This document shows positions 1 through 9,726 of a DNA stretch of 64,000 bases, piece by piece. The DNA is taken from the NCBI RefSeq assembly GCF_030362855.1, contig NZ_JAUCBP010000001.1:317613-381612 (forward strand). Reading direction: 5' to 3'. The notes under the pieces are model-generated. The model had not been told where the DNA came from, did not search any database, and worked only from the letters and a program-made list of their open reading frames with translations. Position numbers and translations under genes: made by a program. The first letter of the stretch is position 1. Every line of letters begins with the position of its first letter. This stretch comes from Neoalteromonas arenosi. Lineage in GTDB: Bacteria > Pseudomonadota > Gammaproteobacteria > Enterobacterales > Alteromonadaceae.

Positions 1-40
1 CTTACATTACGCTTATGCAGCACCGCTATTGCATAGGCCA

Positions 41-910
41 CTATAACTGAATGGGCCACCAGTAATGCATCGCAATGCCAAGGGTTACAGCCATACCAAC
101 CCAGTGGTTGTTTAAAAATGCCTGAAAACAGGCGTCTCGTTCACGTTCGCGGATCAAAAACAGTTGTCGCCCTAACAATATAGTCGACACTAATAAACCT
201 AAGTAATAAGGCAGAGATAACCCCAAATAAACACCTACCCAAACAAGACCGGCTAGCGTCAAAATTTGTAAGCTAGCAATCATCACGCGATCATATTGAC
301 CGAACAATATGGCCGTTGATTTAACCCCAATTAAAATATCGTCGTCGCGGTCAACCATGGCATATTGTGTGTCGTAGGCAATGGTCCAGCATAGGTTTGC
401 AGCATATAAACCCCATACCCAATTGGGTAATTCCCCCAAAATCGCCATGGCAGCCATAGGGATAGACCAACTAAACGCGGCTCCCAAAACCACTTGTGGC
501 AAGTGCGTGTAGCGTTTCATAAAGGGGTATATTGATGCCAGAAGTACGGCTACAAAGGATAAATAGATAGTTTCGATATTAAGCTGTAGCACCAGAGCAA
601 AAGCAATCGCAAGTAAAACAAAAAACAACCCCATTGCTTGTTTAGTCGATACATCACCGCGGGCCAGTGGTCGCTGAGCTGTCCGCTTTACTTTGCCATC
701 TACCTTGCGGTCAGCAATGTCATTAATCACACACCCCGCCGAGCGCATCACGACCACACCCAAAGCAAAAATAACGACGATTTGCCAGCTTGGATATCCT
801 TCCGCAGCGATGAATACCGACCAAAACGTTGGCCAAAGTAACAGATAAATACCGATTGGCTTATCGGCTCGCATTAACTGCCAATAGGCGGTGAGAGTCT
901 TTTTATCCAT
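41..910 (-). CDS. ubiA: 4-hydroxybenzoate octaprenyltransferase
   Basis: This is the membrane prenyltransferase that joins the polyprenyl chain to 4-hydroxybenzoate in ubiquinone synthesis. The 289-residue product matches the family length and is hydrophobic with many membrane segments. The first Asp-rich motif reads NDIADRKVDGKV, and the second lies in YDTQYAMVDRDDD; both bind Mg-pyrophosphate in this family. The ATG at 910 was chosen because an AAGGAT ribosome site lies six bases upstream and the product then begins MDKKTLTAYWQLMRADKPIG, the usual UbiA opening. It overlaps the end of ubiC by 8 bases, so the two are translationally coupled and make consecutive pathway steps. Identification is secure. 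Confidence 0.96.
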   Translation of the reverse strand: MDKKTLTAYWQLMRADKPIGIYLLLWPTFWSVFIAAEGYPSWQIVVIFALGVVVMRSAGCVINDIADRKVDGKVKRTAQRPLARGDVSTKQAMGLFFVLLAIAFALVLQLNIETIYLSFVAVLLASIYPFMKRYTHLPQVVLGAAFSWSIPMAAMAILGELPNWVWGLYAANLCWTIAYDTQYAMVDRDDDILIGVKSTAILFGQYDRVMIASLQILTLAGLVWVGVYLGLSLPYYLGLLVSTILLGRQLFLIRERERDACFQAFLNNHWVGMAVTLGIAMHYWWPIQL

Positions 911-1463
911 GGCTATCCTTGTGCTGATGGATATATGCAGGTGCAGCTGGCAAAAATACTTCAGCCACCGACATTTGTGTATCGAGAAACTGAAACATTG
1001 AGCGGCGCCCATACAGAGCAGTCATGCCGTCAGTAAATGCGGAGACAAGCTCATTGGGTAAACCAGCGCCAAGGCTTTCACAGTCCAATTGACACAATTC
1101 GAAGTTGCCGCGCACAAAGCGTTCATCATTAAAAATTCGTTGGCCTAACGGTTGAGTGCCGAGATCCAACAATTCGCCATTATTTATAGCCACTGGGATG
1201 ACCGAACGGGCATAGACCCACGGCTGTTTATCACCCCACAGAATCACTTCACGAACGTAATCTCCGCTGGATACCGGTTGAGCGTGATACAACACTTGCA
1301 CATTGAATTGTCGACACATGCTTTGCAATCGCTCGGTCAGAGAGCCAGTGTCCATTAGCCAATTAGCCAAATAGGGATCAGCGACAGGCACAGCTGTTGA
1401 ATCGGTCCAGTCAATGGCGAGTTCTAAGGGTTTATCTAAGCTTAGCGCAGTAACGCAATTCAA
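903..1463 (-). CDS. ubiC: chorismate lyase (chorismate--pyruvate lyase)
   Basis: UbiC splits chorismate into 4-hydroxybenzoate and pyruvate, the committed step that feeds UbiA. The 186-residue product shows the family landmarks REVILWGDKQPW (substrate-binding Arg), a TQPLG segment, YGRRS and EVFLPAAP near the C-terminus, which holds the catalytic Glu. The start is a TTG at 1463. It is the only usable initiator between the upstream in-frame stop and the conserved DPYLANWL segment, and it has no strong ribosome site, which suits a poorly expressed enzyme. It is first gene of the ubiCA operon. Confidence 0.93.
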   Translation of the reverse strand: MNCVTALSLDKPLELAIDWTDSTAVPVADPYLANWLMDTGSLTERLQSMCRQFNVQVLYHAQPVSSGDYVREVILWGDKQPWVYARSVIPVAINNGELLDLGTQPLGQRIFNDERFVRGNFELCQLDCESLGAGLPNELVSAFTDGMTALYGRRSMFQFLDTQMSVAEVFLPAAPAYIHQHKDSHG

Positions 1464-1613
1464 AACTTTTTTACTTCAGGCGGTTATTGCCGATAATAAT
1501 AACATTGGGACATTGAGAATATCTATATACCAGAATAATCATCGCTTTTTTTTGATTGGCTTTGGTAAAATTACGCTATGCTAAAATGCATAAGTCAGGT
1601 TGATGGGGTAAAT

Positions 1614-2033
1614 ATGCAAATTAAGGGTTGTATTGTGAAGCGATTACTAGCCAGCATGATGGTCGTTATTAGCATGGCAATTCCAGCGCATTCACTTGCA
1701 CAATCTCAAATTGCTTATATGGGCTTAGAGCCTGATATCGTCACCAACTACTTAAGTGGTAACGCGCGAACTTTAGGCTTTGTAAGAGTGACCGTTGAGC
1801 TCATGTTAGATGACGCCGACAACATTGAAATCGCTGAACACCACATGCCGTTGTTACGCGCGATTGTGATTGAAATCATTGGTCGTCAGCCCGAAGATAA
1901 AGTGAAGTCATTGACGGGCCGCGAAGATATTCGCCGAACTATTTTGCAGACCTTACAACAACGCCTTGAGGAAGAAACTGGCCGGCCGGTAGTCAAAGAC
2001 GTTATCTTTACGAAATATTTGTATCAGGGTTAA
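1614..2033 (+). CDS. FliL-family secreted protein
   Basis: The 139-residue product has a basic N-terminus and a hydrophobic core ending in PAHSLAQ, which looks like a cleavable signal peptide. It is followed by a FliL-type domain (YLSGNARTLGFVRVTVELML, then an acidic stretch, HMPLLRAIVIEIIGR and a C-terminal VVKDVIFTKYLYQG). FliL normally stabilises the flagellar stator from an uncleaved N-terminal membrane anchor; no flagellar gene is nearby, so this copy is probably an unlinked FliL-like periplasmic protein of unknown role. The ATG at 1614 follows a GGGGTA ribosome site; an upstream ATG at 1578 lacks one. Its stop codon overlaps the stop of glpG on the other strand. Confidence 0.75.
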   Translation: MQIKGCIVKRLLASMMVVISMAIPAHSLAQSQIAYMGLEPDIVTNYLSGNARTLGFVRVTVELMLDDADNIEIAEHHMPLLRAIVIEIIGRQPEDKVKSLTGREDIRRTILQTLQQRLEEETGRPVVKDVIFTKYLYQG

Positions 2034-2875
2034 CGCTTCTGTGTCAGCTTGGCTATTTGCACATACAGCCAAGCGAGCATGCATCCAGTAATCAGGCCAA
2101 CAGTATGTGCGGTATTCGCCATAGATACCCATAACACATCAGCGTAACCAATCACCAGCCACACCAGTGCAAGACCAATCCACGCTTTGGGTAAGCTCAA
2201 TTGCCAATCAGGCTTCAACCAACCCAGCCACCAAACAAAACCCAATAAAGCATAAACAACACCCGATAGCCCACCAAAATTAGGGCCTGAAACCAATAAT
2301 TGTGCGATGTTTGCTAGCACTGAGGTTAATGCAAAAATCAGCAGTAGTGTTGATAGCCCAAGCTTTCGCTCTATTTGCGCCCCCAAATAAAACCACCCCA
2401 ATAAATTGAAGGCGATGTGCATAGCTGAAAAATGGACGATGCTCGGTGTGAATAAACGCCACCAATCGCCCTCGTACACCAGAGCATGCCACGGGATAAT
2501 GAACAGCCACTGCTGGATCCAACTGCCACCACCGATCAGCAATAAGAGATAAACCACAATACAAAACAAGCCAATTAAACTCGTCAGTGGTGTACGCAAA
2601 ATGTCACTGAGGCTAGGCAGTGCAAGTCCACTTTGCCCAATCTGTTGGCTTTGTTCGCCAAATTCCCACGCGTTTTGTTGATATTGCGCTGCGCTGGGAT
2701 TGGCTAAAAATGCACGGGTGATATCTACAGCCTGCTGCCAGTCTTCTTCGCGTTCAATAAGTACTTGATGACCAGTATCAACTGCTTGATAGCGAGCTGA
2801 TAGATTTTGGGAAATGAGTTGCGCGACCAAAAGCCGCGCCGCTGCTTCATGCTGAAACTCAATCAGCGTTCGCAC
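2030..2875 (-). CDS. glpG: rhomboid intramembrane serine protease GlpG
   Basis: GlpG cleaves membrane proteins within the bilayer. The 281-residue product has the N-terminal cytoplasmic domain (about residues 1-70) and a six-helix rhomboid core. Visible motifs are GDWWRLFTPSIVHFSAMHIA (oxyanion His and Asn region), GLSGVVYALLG with the nucleophilic Ser in GLSG, and ANTAHTVGLITG with the catalytic His. The start is GTG at 2875, two bases after the glpE stop, so it is coupled to glpE. The glpEG pair here is not linked to glpD or glpR. Confidence 0.93.
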   Translation of the reverse strand: MRTLIEFQHEAAARLLVAQLISQNLSARYQAVDTGHQVLIEREEDWQQAVDITRAFLANPSAAQYQQNAWEFGEQSQQIGQSGLALPSLSDILRTPLTSLIGLFCIVVYLLLLIGGGSWIQQWLFIIPWHALVYEGDWWRLFTPSIVHFSAMHIAFNLLGWFYLGAQIERKLGLSTLLLIFALTSVLANIAQLLVSGPNFGGLSGVVYALLGFVWWLGWLKPDWQLSLPKAWIGLALVWLVIGYADVLWVSMANTAHTVGLITGCMLAWLYVQIAKLTQKR

Positions 2876-2877
2876 GT

Positions 2878-3198
2878 TTATTCGCCAGACTCAACAGGAT
2901 ACTGCGCGCGCCAAGCCTCGAAACCACCATCCATGCTGTAAACGTCTTCAAATCCTTGATGGACCAGGTATTGAGCCGCTTGTTGGCTGCTGATACCGTG
3001 ATAACACACAACGATGACCGGCGTTTCATAATCCGTTTCCTGGCTAAACTGGTGCATAGTGCCATTGGTTAAATGAAACGCTTTGGGCATATGTGCAGCG
3101 ACAAATGACTGCTCGTCACGAATATCAACAATGGCAACCTCGCCCGCTTCCGCTTTGGCAAAGGTTTCTTGTGGACTAATGTGCTTAAACTCACTCAT
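2878..3198 (-). CDS. glpE: thiosulfate sulfurtransferase GlpE (single-domain rhodanese)
   Basis: GlpE moves sulfur from thiosulfate to cyanide or other thiol acceptors in the cytoplasm. The 106-residue product contains a complete single rhodanese domain: [19 protein letters not shown], the active-site loop VVCYHGISS with the catalytic Cys, and DGGFEAWR at the end. The ATG at 3198 was chosen because the product then opens MSEFKHIS, which lines up with E. coli GlpE; a TTG four codons upstream lies within the end of tdh and is less likely. It sits five bases after tdh and two bases before glpG. Confidence 0.93.
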   Translation of the reverse strand: MSEFKHISPQETFAKAEAGEVAIVDIRDEQSFVAAHMPKAFHLTNGTMHQFSQETDYETPVIVVCYHGISSQQAAQYLVHQGFEDVYSMDGGFEAWRAQYPVESGE

Positions 3199-3203
3199 AG
3201 GTA

Positions 3204-4226
3204 CTACCAATTCAAAATGACTTTGCCAGATTGCCCCGAGGCCATCGTGTCAAAACCTTGCTGAAAATCATCGATTGCAAATTGATGAGTGATTATCGGC
3301 TTTAAATCCAAACCGCTTTGCAGCAGACTAGCCATTTTATACCAGGTCTCGAACATTTCACGTCCATATATGCCTTTAATAGTAAGACCTTTAAAAATCA
3401 CCTGGTTCCAATCAATAGCGACCGAATTAGGTGGAATGCCCAGCATGGCTATTTTTCCGCCGTTGTTCATATTTTCAAGCATGCTGTCAAATGCGCTAGG
3501 TACACCAGACATTTCAAGCCCAACATCAAACCCCTCGGTCATACCCAGCTCTTGCATTACTGCTTTGAGATCTTGCTCCGCCACGTTCACCGCGCGTGTT
3601 GCGCCCATTTGCTTTGCCAATGATAAGCGATAAGGGTTTACGTCAGTGATCACCACATGGCGAGCCCCCACATGCTTGGCCACTGCAGCAGCCATTATGC
3701 CTATTGGACCAGCGCCGGTTATCAGTACGTCTTCACCGACCAAATCAAATGCCAGAGCGGTGTGTACAGCATTGCCAAAAGGGTCAAAAATCGAGGCTAA
3801 GTCATCACTGATATTGTCGGGGATCTTAAATGCATTAAATGCAGGGATTACCAAATATTCCGCAAAAGCGCCTTGGCGATTTACCCCAACCCCTTCGGTA
3901 TTGCGACACAAGTGACGGCGGCCAGCACGGCAGTTTCGACAATGACCACAAGTAATATGACCTTCACCAGAAACGCGGTCTCCTTTTTTGAAACCTTGCA
4001 CTTCACTGCCCATATCAACCACTTCACCCACGTATTCGTGTCCGACAATCATAGGCACCGGGATGGTTTTTTGTGACCATTCGTCCCAGTGAAAAATATG
4101 CATGTCGGTGCCGCAGATGGCTGTCTTTCGAATCTTGATGAGCAAATCATTGTGCCCCACCTCTGGGATTGGATTGTCTTGCATCCAAATACCGGGTTCA
4201 CGATGTAATTTGGCTAGTGATTTCAT
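3204..4226 (-). CDS. tdh: L-threonine 3-dehydrogenase
   Basis: Tdh oxidises L-threonine to 2-amino-3-ketobutyrate with NAD+, and Kbl then splits the product to glycine and acetyl-CoA. The 340-residue product is a zinc medium-chain dehydrogenase: catalytic zinc ligands in CGTDMHIF and GHEYVGE, the structural zinc loop [15 protein letters not shown], and the NAD-binding fold [18 protein letters not shown]. Its length equals the E. coli enzyme within one residue. The ATG directly abuts the kbl stop codon with no gap, so kbl-tdh is one operon that may read on into glpE-glpG. Confidence 0.97.
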   Translation of the reverse strand: MKSLAKLHREPGIWMQDNPIPEVGHNDLLIKIRKTAICGTDMHIFHWDEWSQKTIPVPMIVGHEYVGEVVDMGSEVQGFKKGDRVSGEGHITCGHCRNCRAGRRHLCRNTEGVGVNRQGAFAEYLVIPAFNAFKIPDNISDDLASIFDPFGNAVHTALAFDLVGEDVLITGAGPIGIMAAAVAKHVGARHVVITDVNPYRLSLAKQMGATRAVNVAEQDLKAVMQELGMTEGFDVGLEMSGVPSAFDSMLENMNNGGKIAMLGIPPNSVAIDWNQVIFKGLTIKGIYGREMFETWYKMASLLQSGLDLKPIITHQFAIDDFQQGFDTMASGQSGKVILNW

Positions 4227-5420
4227 TTATATAACACCTAATTCTTTGCCGACTTCAATAAATGCATCAATCGCTTTGTCGACATGCGCCAGTGAATGAG
4301 CCGCTGACATCTGTGTACGGATCCGCGCTTGCCCTTTAGGTACCACTGGGTATGAAAAGCCGATCACATAAATGCCTTTCTTCAGTAGACGATCAGCCAT
4401 GTCGCTGGCTAATTTGGCATCGCCCAGCATGACCGGAATAATTGCGTGATCTTTACCCGCCAAAGTAAAGCCAGCAGCCTCCATACGCTGACGGAAATGT
4501 GCCGCATTGCGTTTTACCGCATCGCGTAAGTCTGCGCCATTTTCCATCATTTCAAACACTTTGATCGACGCCGATACGATTGGTGGAGCAACTGAGTTTG
4601 AGAACAAATACGGGCGCGAGCGCTGGCGCAACCACTCAATCACAGGTTTTTTCCCCGAGGTGTAACCGCCTGACGCCCCTCCAAGGGCCTTGCCCAATGT
4701 ACCGGTAATGATGTCAACGCGACCCATCACATCACAATACTCATGTGAACCGCGGCCATTTTCACCAACAAAACCAGTGGCATGGCAATCATCAACCATC
4801 ACCATCGCGTTATACTTTTCAGCTAAGTCGCAAATGCCTTTTAGGTTGGCAATAATGCCATCCATAGAAAACACCCCATCTGTTGCGATTAGCTTGTAAC
4901 GCGCTCCATCGGCATCGGCTTTTTGTAACTGCTGTTCCAGTGCTTGCATATCGTTATTTGCATAGCGGTAGCGTTTCGCCTTACTCAAACGCACACCATC
5001 AATGATGCTAGCGTGATTCAGTGCGTCGGAAATAATCGCATCTTCAGGCTCTAAAATGGTTTCAAACAAGCCACCATTCGCATCGAAGCATGACGGGTAC
5101 AAAATAGTATCTTCAGTACCTAAAAACGCGCTGATTTTGCTCTCTAACTGCTTGTGAATATCTTGGGTACCACAGATAAAGCGGACCGAAGCAACGCCAA
5201 AGCCATGACTGTCTAAGCCTTCTTTGGCAGCTGTAATTAGCTCAGGATGGTTCGCCAAGCCAAGGTAGTTATTGGCACAAAAGTTTACGACGTGTTCACC
5301 TCCAGCAACCGTGATATCAGCTTGCTGTTGAGTTTGAATAATCCGCTCTTGCTTGTATAAACCCTCTTGTTTCACAGTTTCAATTTGGGCATTCAAATAC
5401 GCTAAAAACGCTTCAGACAT
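4227..5420 (-). CDS. kbl: 2-amino-3-ketobutyrate CoA ligase (glycine C-acetyltransferase)
   Basis: Kbl is the PLP enzyme of threonine catabolism that converts 2-amino-3-ketobutyrate and CoA into glycine and acetyl-CoA. The 397-residue product has the alpha-oxoamine synthase signature: [12 protein letters not shown] near the N-terminus, [15 protein letters not shown], and [15 protein letters not shown] with the PLP-binding Lys. A GGAGGTTGCC-type ribosome site stands just before ATG 5420. It is first gene of kbl-tdh. Confidence 0.97.
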   Translation of the reverse strand: MSEAFLAYLNAQIETVKQEGLYKQERIIQTQQQADITVAGGEHVVNFCANNYLGLANHPELITAAKEGLDSHGFGVASVRFICGTQDIHKQLESKISAFLGTEDTILYPSCFDANGGLFETILEPEDAIISDALNHASIIDGVRLSKAKRYRYANNDMQALEQQLQKADADGARYKLIATDGVFSMDGIIANLKGICDLAEKYNAMVMVDDCHATGFVGENGRGSHEYCDVMGRVDIITGTLGKALGGASGGYTSGKKPVIEWLRQRSRPYLFSNSVAPPIVSASIKVFEMMENGADLRDAVKRNAAHFRQRMEAAGFTLAGKDHAIIPVMLGDAKLASDMADRLLKKGIYVIGFSYPVVPKGQARIRTQMSAAHSLAHVDKAIDAFIEVGKELGVI

Positions 5421-5489
5421 GGCAACCTCCAGAAAATTTTGGCGCTATAATAATCAACCTGCCCGATGGCGTACAGATATTACCTTTGA

Positions 5490-7934
5490 TTATTCGCTGT
5501 GAACCGGCAACGGGAGTTGCCATATACCGTCGATGCACGATTTATTGAGTGCTTGCCAAATATCTTTTTCATCAATGGGTTTGGCAATGTAGTAGCCTTG
5601 GCCTAAGTCGCAGCCGAAGTGATTTAACAAGTCAAACTGCTCCGCTGATTCAATGCCTTCTGCAACAACTTCAATGCCCATACCGCGCACCATGGTTAAC
5701 GTGCTGTACACAATATTCCTATCTCCCTGATCGTCCAGCATACCTTTGACAAAAGACTGGTCAATTTTCACGGTGTCAGCAGGCATCGCTTTGAGATAAC
5801 TCAGGGACGAGTAACCCGTCCCGAAGTCATCAATTGAAATTCTGCAGCCCAGTTCCCTCACTTGATTCATCACGTCACATGCACGCGTCAGGTCGTCCAC
5901 TAATGCTGTTTCCGTTAGTTCCAGTTCAACCCGGTGGGCCTCGATATCGAAGTGGCGCAATTGTTGACGCAAGTACTCCACCAGGTTGGCATCGAGGAAC
6001 TGTGAGGCAGACACATTAACAGCCATATTTAGTTGCCCAAAACCATTTATAGTCAGCTCAGACAGAATGCTAAGCGAACGCGCGATTATCCAGTAGTCAA
6101 CTTTTACCATGAGCGAAGACTTTTCGAGAATCGGTATAAATTCAGCAGGTGACACAAAGCCTTTTTGTGGATGTTTCCAACGAATTAGTGCTTCAAACCC
6201 ATGTAAGCGATGCGTTTGCAAATCAATTTTTGGCTGTAAGGCTAAATAAAACTCATCACACTGCAAGGCGTTGCGCGCTTCATTTTCTACCTCAACACGG
6301 CGGATCAGCTTTAAATTCATCGATGCGTCGTAGGTTCTGTAAACGGAGCCAGAAACCGCTTTTGCTTCATACATAGCAATATCCGCATGTCGCAACAGCT
6401 CAACCGCCGTAATATCGTGCTCACGGGTCACTGCAATACCAATGCTCACCGCCACAAAAAACTGCAAATCTTTAACGTTCACCTGCTTGGCAAAAGCATT
6501 GATAATCTTTTCAGCGACAACATTTGCATCTTCCGTGCGTTCAATATCAGTGAGCAATATTGCATACTCGTCGCCACCGAAACGAGCCGCGATGTCGGTT
6601 TCGCGTAGTTGCTTGCTGATCCGAGTGGCCACTTGTTTTAACAAACTATCGCCCACCCCATGCCCGTGCGTATCATTAATGCTTTTAAAGTCATCTAAAT
6701 CGAGGAACATTAATGCAACTGCGCGATTGGTGCGTTTTAATGAGGCAATGTGTTTGTCGATCTGAAACATCAGCATACTGCGATTAGGTAAGCCGGTTAG
6801 GGCATCAAACATAGCCATTTTTTCGAGTTGGACCTGATCGGCAAGGGCTTGCTGGTTAAGTTGCTCAAGATTGGTCGCTAGAGAGTCGGCGGAGGCTTCA
6901 AGTTGGTCTAACTCATCTTCAAACCAGCGCTGTCGTAGGATCCGAGTATCGCGAAACTCTTCGAACCGGTTTTCGGCGAGCAGTGGTAAACGCTGCGACA
7001 AGTTCTCCAGTTTCAGTCGATATTGCCGTAACAACACGCTGAGCATCAACACGAACCCAAAACTCAATAAAATAGCAAAACCAATAACAATCCATTGATA
7101 GTTCTGTAAGGCGTAATAGCGATCGCTCACATCAGTTACCGCGAGTGCATAAAACCTATTTTCTGGATTACCTGCTAACGGCATTGTCGTTATTAGTAAG
7201 GCCCGATTATCATCGTGAACGACATGCCCATACTGGTAAAAATTTGGATAGTTTAGGTCATCTGGCAATAGCCCGATGAAATGTGCAAAGCGCTGACGGT
7301 TAACTTCGGTTAGCTGGCCTTGTAAGGTTATATCCACCAGAGATTGCTCTGGCATTGATACCACAGCGATTTGCGCTAATGTTGAGCGTGCAAATGAGGC
7401 CAACACTTCAGCTAGCGTGTACTCCACAACGACAACTGCAATTCCAGATGAGGTCATAATCGGCACGCCTAAAATACGCACACAATCTCCAGCGCAAACC
7501 AGCTTGCTTTCTGGTCGTTGAAAACGCATAACATCGTTTGCGACGGCATTCATAGCGACCGAATCGGTGAGTTGTTCGGAATAAAGCGTACGCTGTCCAT
7601 TGCGTGTAAAAAATGCGATATCTTCAACTTGCCAGCGCATTGTCAACTCTTCGTATTGGCTACTCAGTAACCGTGCATATTCATCCTCTTTTTGAACACT
7701 TTGCAATTGCGCATCACTGGCAAAGTTTTCCACAAAGCTAACCAGTCGATCATTGATAAAACTACTGAGAAGCTGATATTGCTTGTAGTATTGCATTTGA
7801 ATTTGGCGTTGCTGCAGAGTCAGATCAGCATTCGAGCGATAGATCAGTAGGCCACCTAGCAGCGCACTAAACAGCACTAACAGTGAAATTAAAACCAACA
7901 CTAATTTTTGCGCAACACTGACTTTTTTTGCCAT
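5490..7934 (-). CDS. membrane GGDEF-EAL cyclic-di-GMP protein with periplasmic sensor region
   Basis: This 814-residue protein should both make and break cyclic di-GMP. It has an N-terminal membrane helix (about residues 8-30), a periplasmic region of about 240 residues with no motif I recognise, and a second helix (about 280-303). A linker and a GGDEF domain then carry the active loop RFGGDEYAILL. Five residues before it lies an RETD inhibitory site. The C-terminal EAL domain keeps GFEALIRWKHP and DDFGTGYSSLSYLK, so both domains look competent. The start is one base after the stop of the outer-membrane protein gene. Its partners, a PstS-like periplasmic protein and a beta-barrel, suggest it reads a periplasmic signal. 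Confidence 0.9.
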   Translation of the reverse strand: MAKKVSVAQKLVLVLISLLVLFSALLGGLLIYRSNADLTLQQRQIQMQYYKQYQLLSSFINDRLVSFVENFASDAQLQSVQKEDEYARLLSSQYEELTMRWQVEDIAFFTRNGQRTLYSEQLTDSVAMNAVANDVMRFQRPESKLVCAGDCVRILGVPIMTSSGIAVVVVEYTLAEVLASFARSTLAQIAVVSMPEQSLVDITLQGQLTEVNRQRFAHFIGLLPDDLNYPNFYQYGHVVHDDNRALLITTMPLAGNPENRFYALAVTDVSDRYYALQNYQWIVIGFAILLSFGFVLMLSVLLRQYRLKLENLSQRLPLLAENRFEEFRDTRILRQRWFEDELDQLEASADSLATNLEQLNQQALADQVQLEKMAMFDALTGLPNRSMLMFQIDKHIASLKRTNRAVALMFLDLDDFKSINDTHGHGVGDSLLKQVATRISKQLRETDIAARFGGDEYAILLTDIERTEDANVVAEKIINAFAKQVNVKDLQFFVAVSIGIAVTREHDITAVELLRHADIAMYEAKAVSGSVYRTYDASMNLKLIRRVEVENEARNALQCDEFYLALQPKIDLQTHRLHGFEALIRWKHPQKGFVSPAEFIPILEKSSLMVKVDYWIIARSLSILSELTINGFGQLNMAVNVSASQFLDANLVEYLRQQLRHFDIEAHRVELELTETALVDDLTRACDVMNQVRELGCRISIDDFGTGYSSLSYLKAMPADTVKIDQSFVKGMLDDQGDRNIVYSTLTMVRGMGIEVVAEGIESAEQFDLLNHFGCDLGQGYYIAKPIDEKDIWQALNKSCIDGIWQLPLPVHSE

Positions 7935-7935
7935 A

Positions 7936-9132
7936 TCAAAACCAATACATCATTTGCACTGACCACAAATCCCAATACTCTTCGTCTACAGCATGAATAT
8001 CTCTCACCAATAAGGGCGTTAAGCGGCCGGCGCCACGGACGCGGTTGTATTCCAATTGAAGGTTTACATTGTCCCAAATGGCATACTTTAGACCGATAGT
8101 TGCAGTATCCATATAACCGAAATAGTTTGGGGTTTGCCCGCCTGAAAGCTGATTTAATTGATTGCCGTTGCGATCTTCTCGATTCAAATCATAAAGATCG
8201 ATGCGCGAAAGTAACGAAAGTCGCCGCTGGGGCATAAACAAAATTTGTACATACCCACCTTCCGCGGTTGAGTCACTAAAAAAGCCGTTAGAAATAGCGT
8301 TTTGGTAAAGCGAACTTTCGCGCATTATCTCTGACGTGAATTCCCAATACTGGCTCTGGTATTGAGCCGCGAGAGATATACGTTCAACATTAGCAAAGCC
8401 ATCGACAAAGGGGTCTTGCGCGTCTGACTCGTAGCTAAAATCCGAATCAAGCCAGTTGGCACCCAACGTGAGTGTATTACTTGATGACGACCAATACACG
8501 CTAGCTTGATGAACAAAATCCTGCTCAATATCGCCGCTGGCCATATGGCCGAGTAATTGACGCGTTGACTCACTACCGATTGAGGAGCGACCGTAACTCC
8601 AGTTGATTTCCCACTCACCTGTGTCAGATAGCGTATTGGCTCGCAGTGCGATGCCATCACTGCCCAACGCGACATCGCGGAAACTGTCAAAATAAATTGA
8701 CTGTGGTAACACGTTGCTGGGCCTGGTGTGAGGCACATCACGGGTCGATGAGTAAAGCCAATGATAATTTTTATAACGGCCCAAATGGACATTTAAATTG
8801 AACTGAACGCCTCTAACCGCGTGCCAATCGATAAACAGGTAATCGACGCGAACGCCTTGGGGAAAACGATCGCCAGCATTGAGATACACAACCTGCCCAT
8901 TGGCGCTTATGTGATCGGTAATACCTATACGCCCGTTAATGCCGACTTCGGTTAAGGCAAATGATAAATCACCATCATCATTGATAAAGTTCGAACCCTC
9001 AGCACGTTGCACCCCTTGCGCAATAAAACCGTTCCACTGTAATTCATCAGCGAAACTACTCGCGGCATGGAACAGTATAAATACCACCATCCCATGATAC
9101 AGCCATTGCGGGCATTGAAGTTGATTTCTCAT
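7936..9132 (-). CDS. outer-membrane beta-barrel (porin-like) protein of the sensory operon
   Basis: The 398-residue product has a signal peptide ending near ASSFADE and then a series of alternating amphipathic strands rich in Tyr, Trp, Asn and Gly. It ends in Trp-Phe, the C-terminal aromatic recognised by the Bam machinery. This pattern marks an outer-membrane barrel, though I do not recognise a named family. The start codon overlaps the stop of the PstS-like gene as ATGA, and the stop is one base from the GGDEF-EAL start, so all three are coupled. A role in delivering a ligand to, or scaffolding, the GGDEF-EAL sensor is inference. Confidence 0.8.
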   Translation of the reverse strand: MRNQLQCPQWLYHGMVVFILFHAASSFADELQWNGFIAQGVQRAEGSNFINDDGDLSFALTEVGINGRIGITDHISANGQVVYLNAGDRFPQGVRVDYLFIDWHAVRGVQFNLNVHLGRYKNYHWLYSSTRDVPHTRPSNVLPQSIYFDSFRDVALGSDGIALRANTLSDTGEWEINWSYGRSSIGSESTRQLLGHMASGDIEQDFVHQASVYWSSSSNTLTLGANWLDSDFSYESDAQDPFVDGFANVERISLAAQYQSQYWEFTSEIMRESSLYQNAISNGFFSDSTAEGGYVQILFMPQRRLSLLSRIDLYDLNREDRNGNQLNQLSGGQTPNYFGYMDTATIGLKYAIWDNVNLQLEYNRVRGAGRLTPLLVRDIHAVDEEYWDLWSVQMMYWF

Positions 9133-9566
9133 GGGCTTTCTACCTCAATGATTTTTACATTTGTTGGTGTTGTTTCTGTCAGTAGATAACCAATAGCGCC
9201 TGGTGTACTTGCGACCAAAGATCGCATTTCAGCATTGTTAACTGCCACAACCGGCGGTGAAGCTTGACCGGAATAAACTAATTTATTCCACTCGCGCTCG
9301 AGTTGATAAGGAAACATTTGTAATTGCTGACGCAGAAACGCGATGTGCTGCTCATTATCACTTGATAAAACAATTAGACTTATTGCGGAACCATCTTCCC
9401 ACGTGCGTTGTTTGAGAGAAAAAATACGTCGTAATTGACGCTGAGATACGGAGTTCTGGGTGACGTCTGGGTGCGCGATAACACGCATTTCAGCGCTTTG
9501 TGCATGCACTGAAAAGGACAACATAAGCCAAATTGCATACACCAACCAAGTCAATCGCAAAAGCAC
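9129..9566 (-). CDS. PstS-like periplasmic substrate-binding domain protein
   Basis: The 145-residue product has a signal peptide (hydrophobic LTWLVYAIWLMLSFSVHA) and one short domain of the PstS-like family. The landmarks are RQLRRIFSLKQRTWEDGS, the LEREWNKLVYSG region and STPGAIGYL. Such half-size proteins lack the second lobe of true phosphate-binding PstS and are often found beside sensory proteins rather than ABC permeases; none is present here. The start is uncertain: GTG at 9566, directly before the signal peptide and seven bases after GGA, is preferred over an upstream TTG region. It is first gene of a three-gene operon with the barrel and GGDEF-EAL genes. Confidence 0.78.
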   Translation of the reverse strand: MLLRLTWLVYAIWLMLSFSVHAQSAEMRVIAHPDVTQNSVSQRQLRRIFSLKQRTWEDGSAISLIVLSSDNEQHIAFLRQQLQMFPYQLEREWNKLVYSGQASPPVVAVNNAEMRSLVASTPGAIGYLLTETTPTNVKIIEVESP

Positions 9567-9726
9567 GTTAGATCCATGTTTAGAATTTTTAACCTTCCAC
9601 TGTTTCAGTGTAGTGCATCCTGAGGGAATTGCGCTGTCTAATGCAAAACAGAGTTTAACTTGCCAAAACCCTATGATTGTCTCCACAATATGCCAATGCA
9701 CTTATTAGCTAAAAGTAATAGAACAC

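Noticed and set aside
8325-8792. A 155-codon open frame on the minus strand within the outer-membrane barrel gene.
   Set aside because: It is in a different frame of the same strand as a well-supported gene, has no signal or domain, and its composition is what a shifted reading of the barrel gene gives.
9129-9566. The PstS-like protein as part of a phosphate transporter.
   Set aside because: It has only one short lobe, and no pstC, pstA, pstB or phoU gene is nearby.
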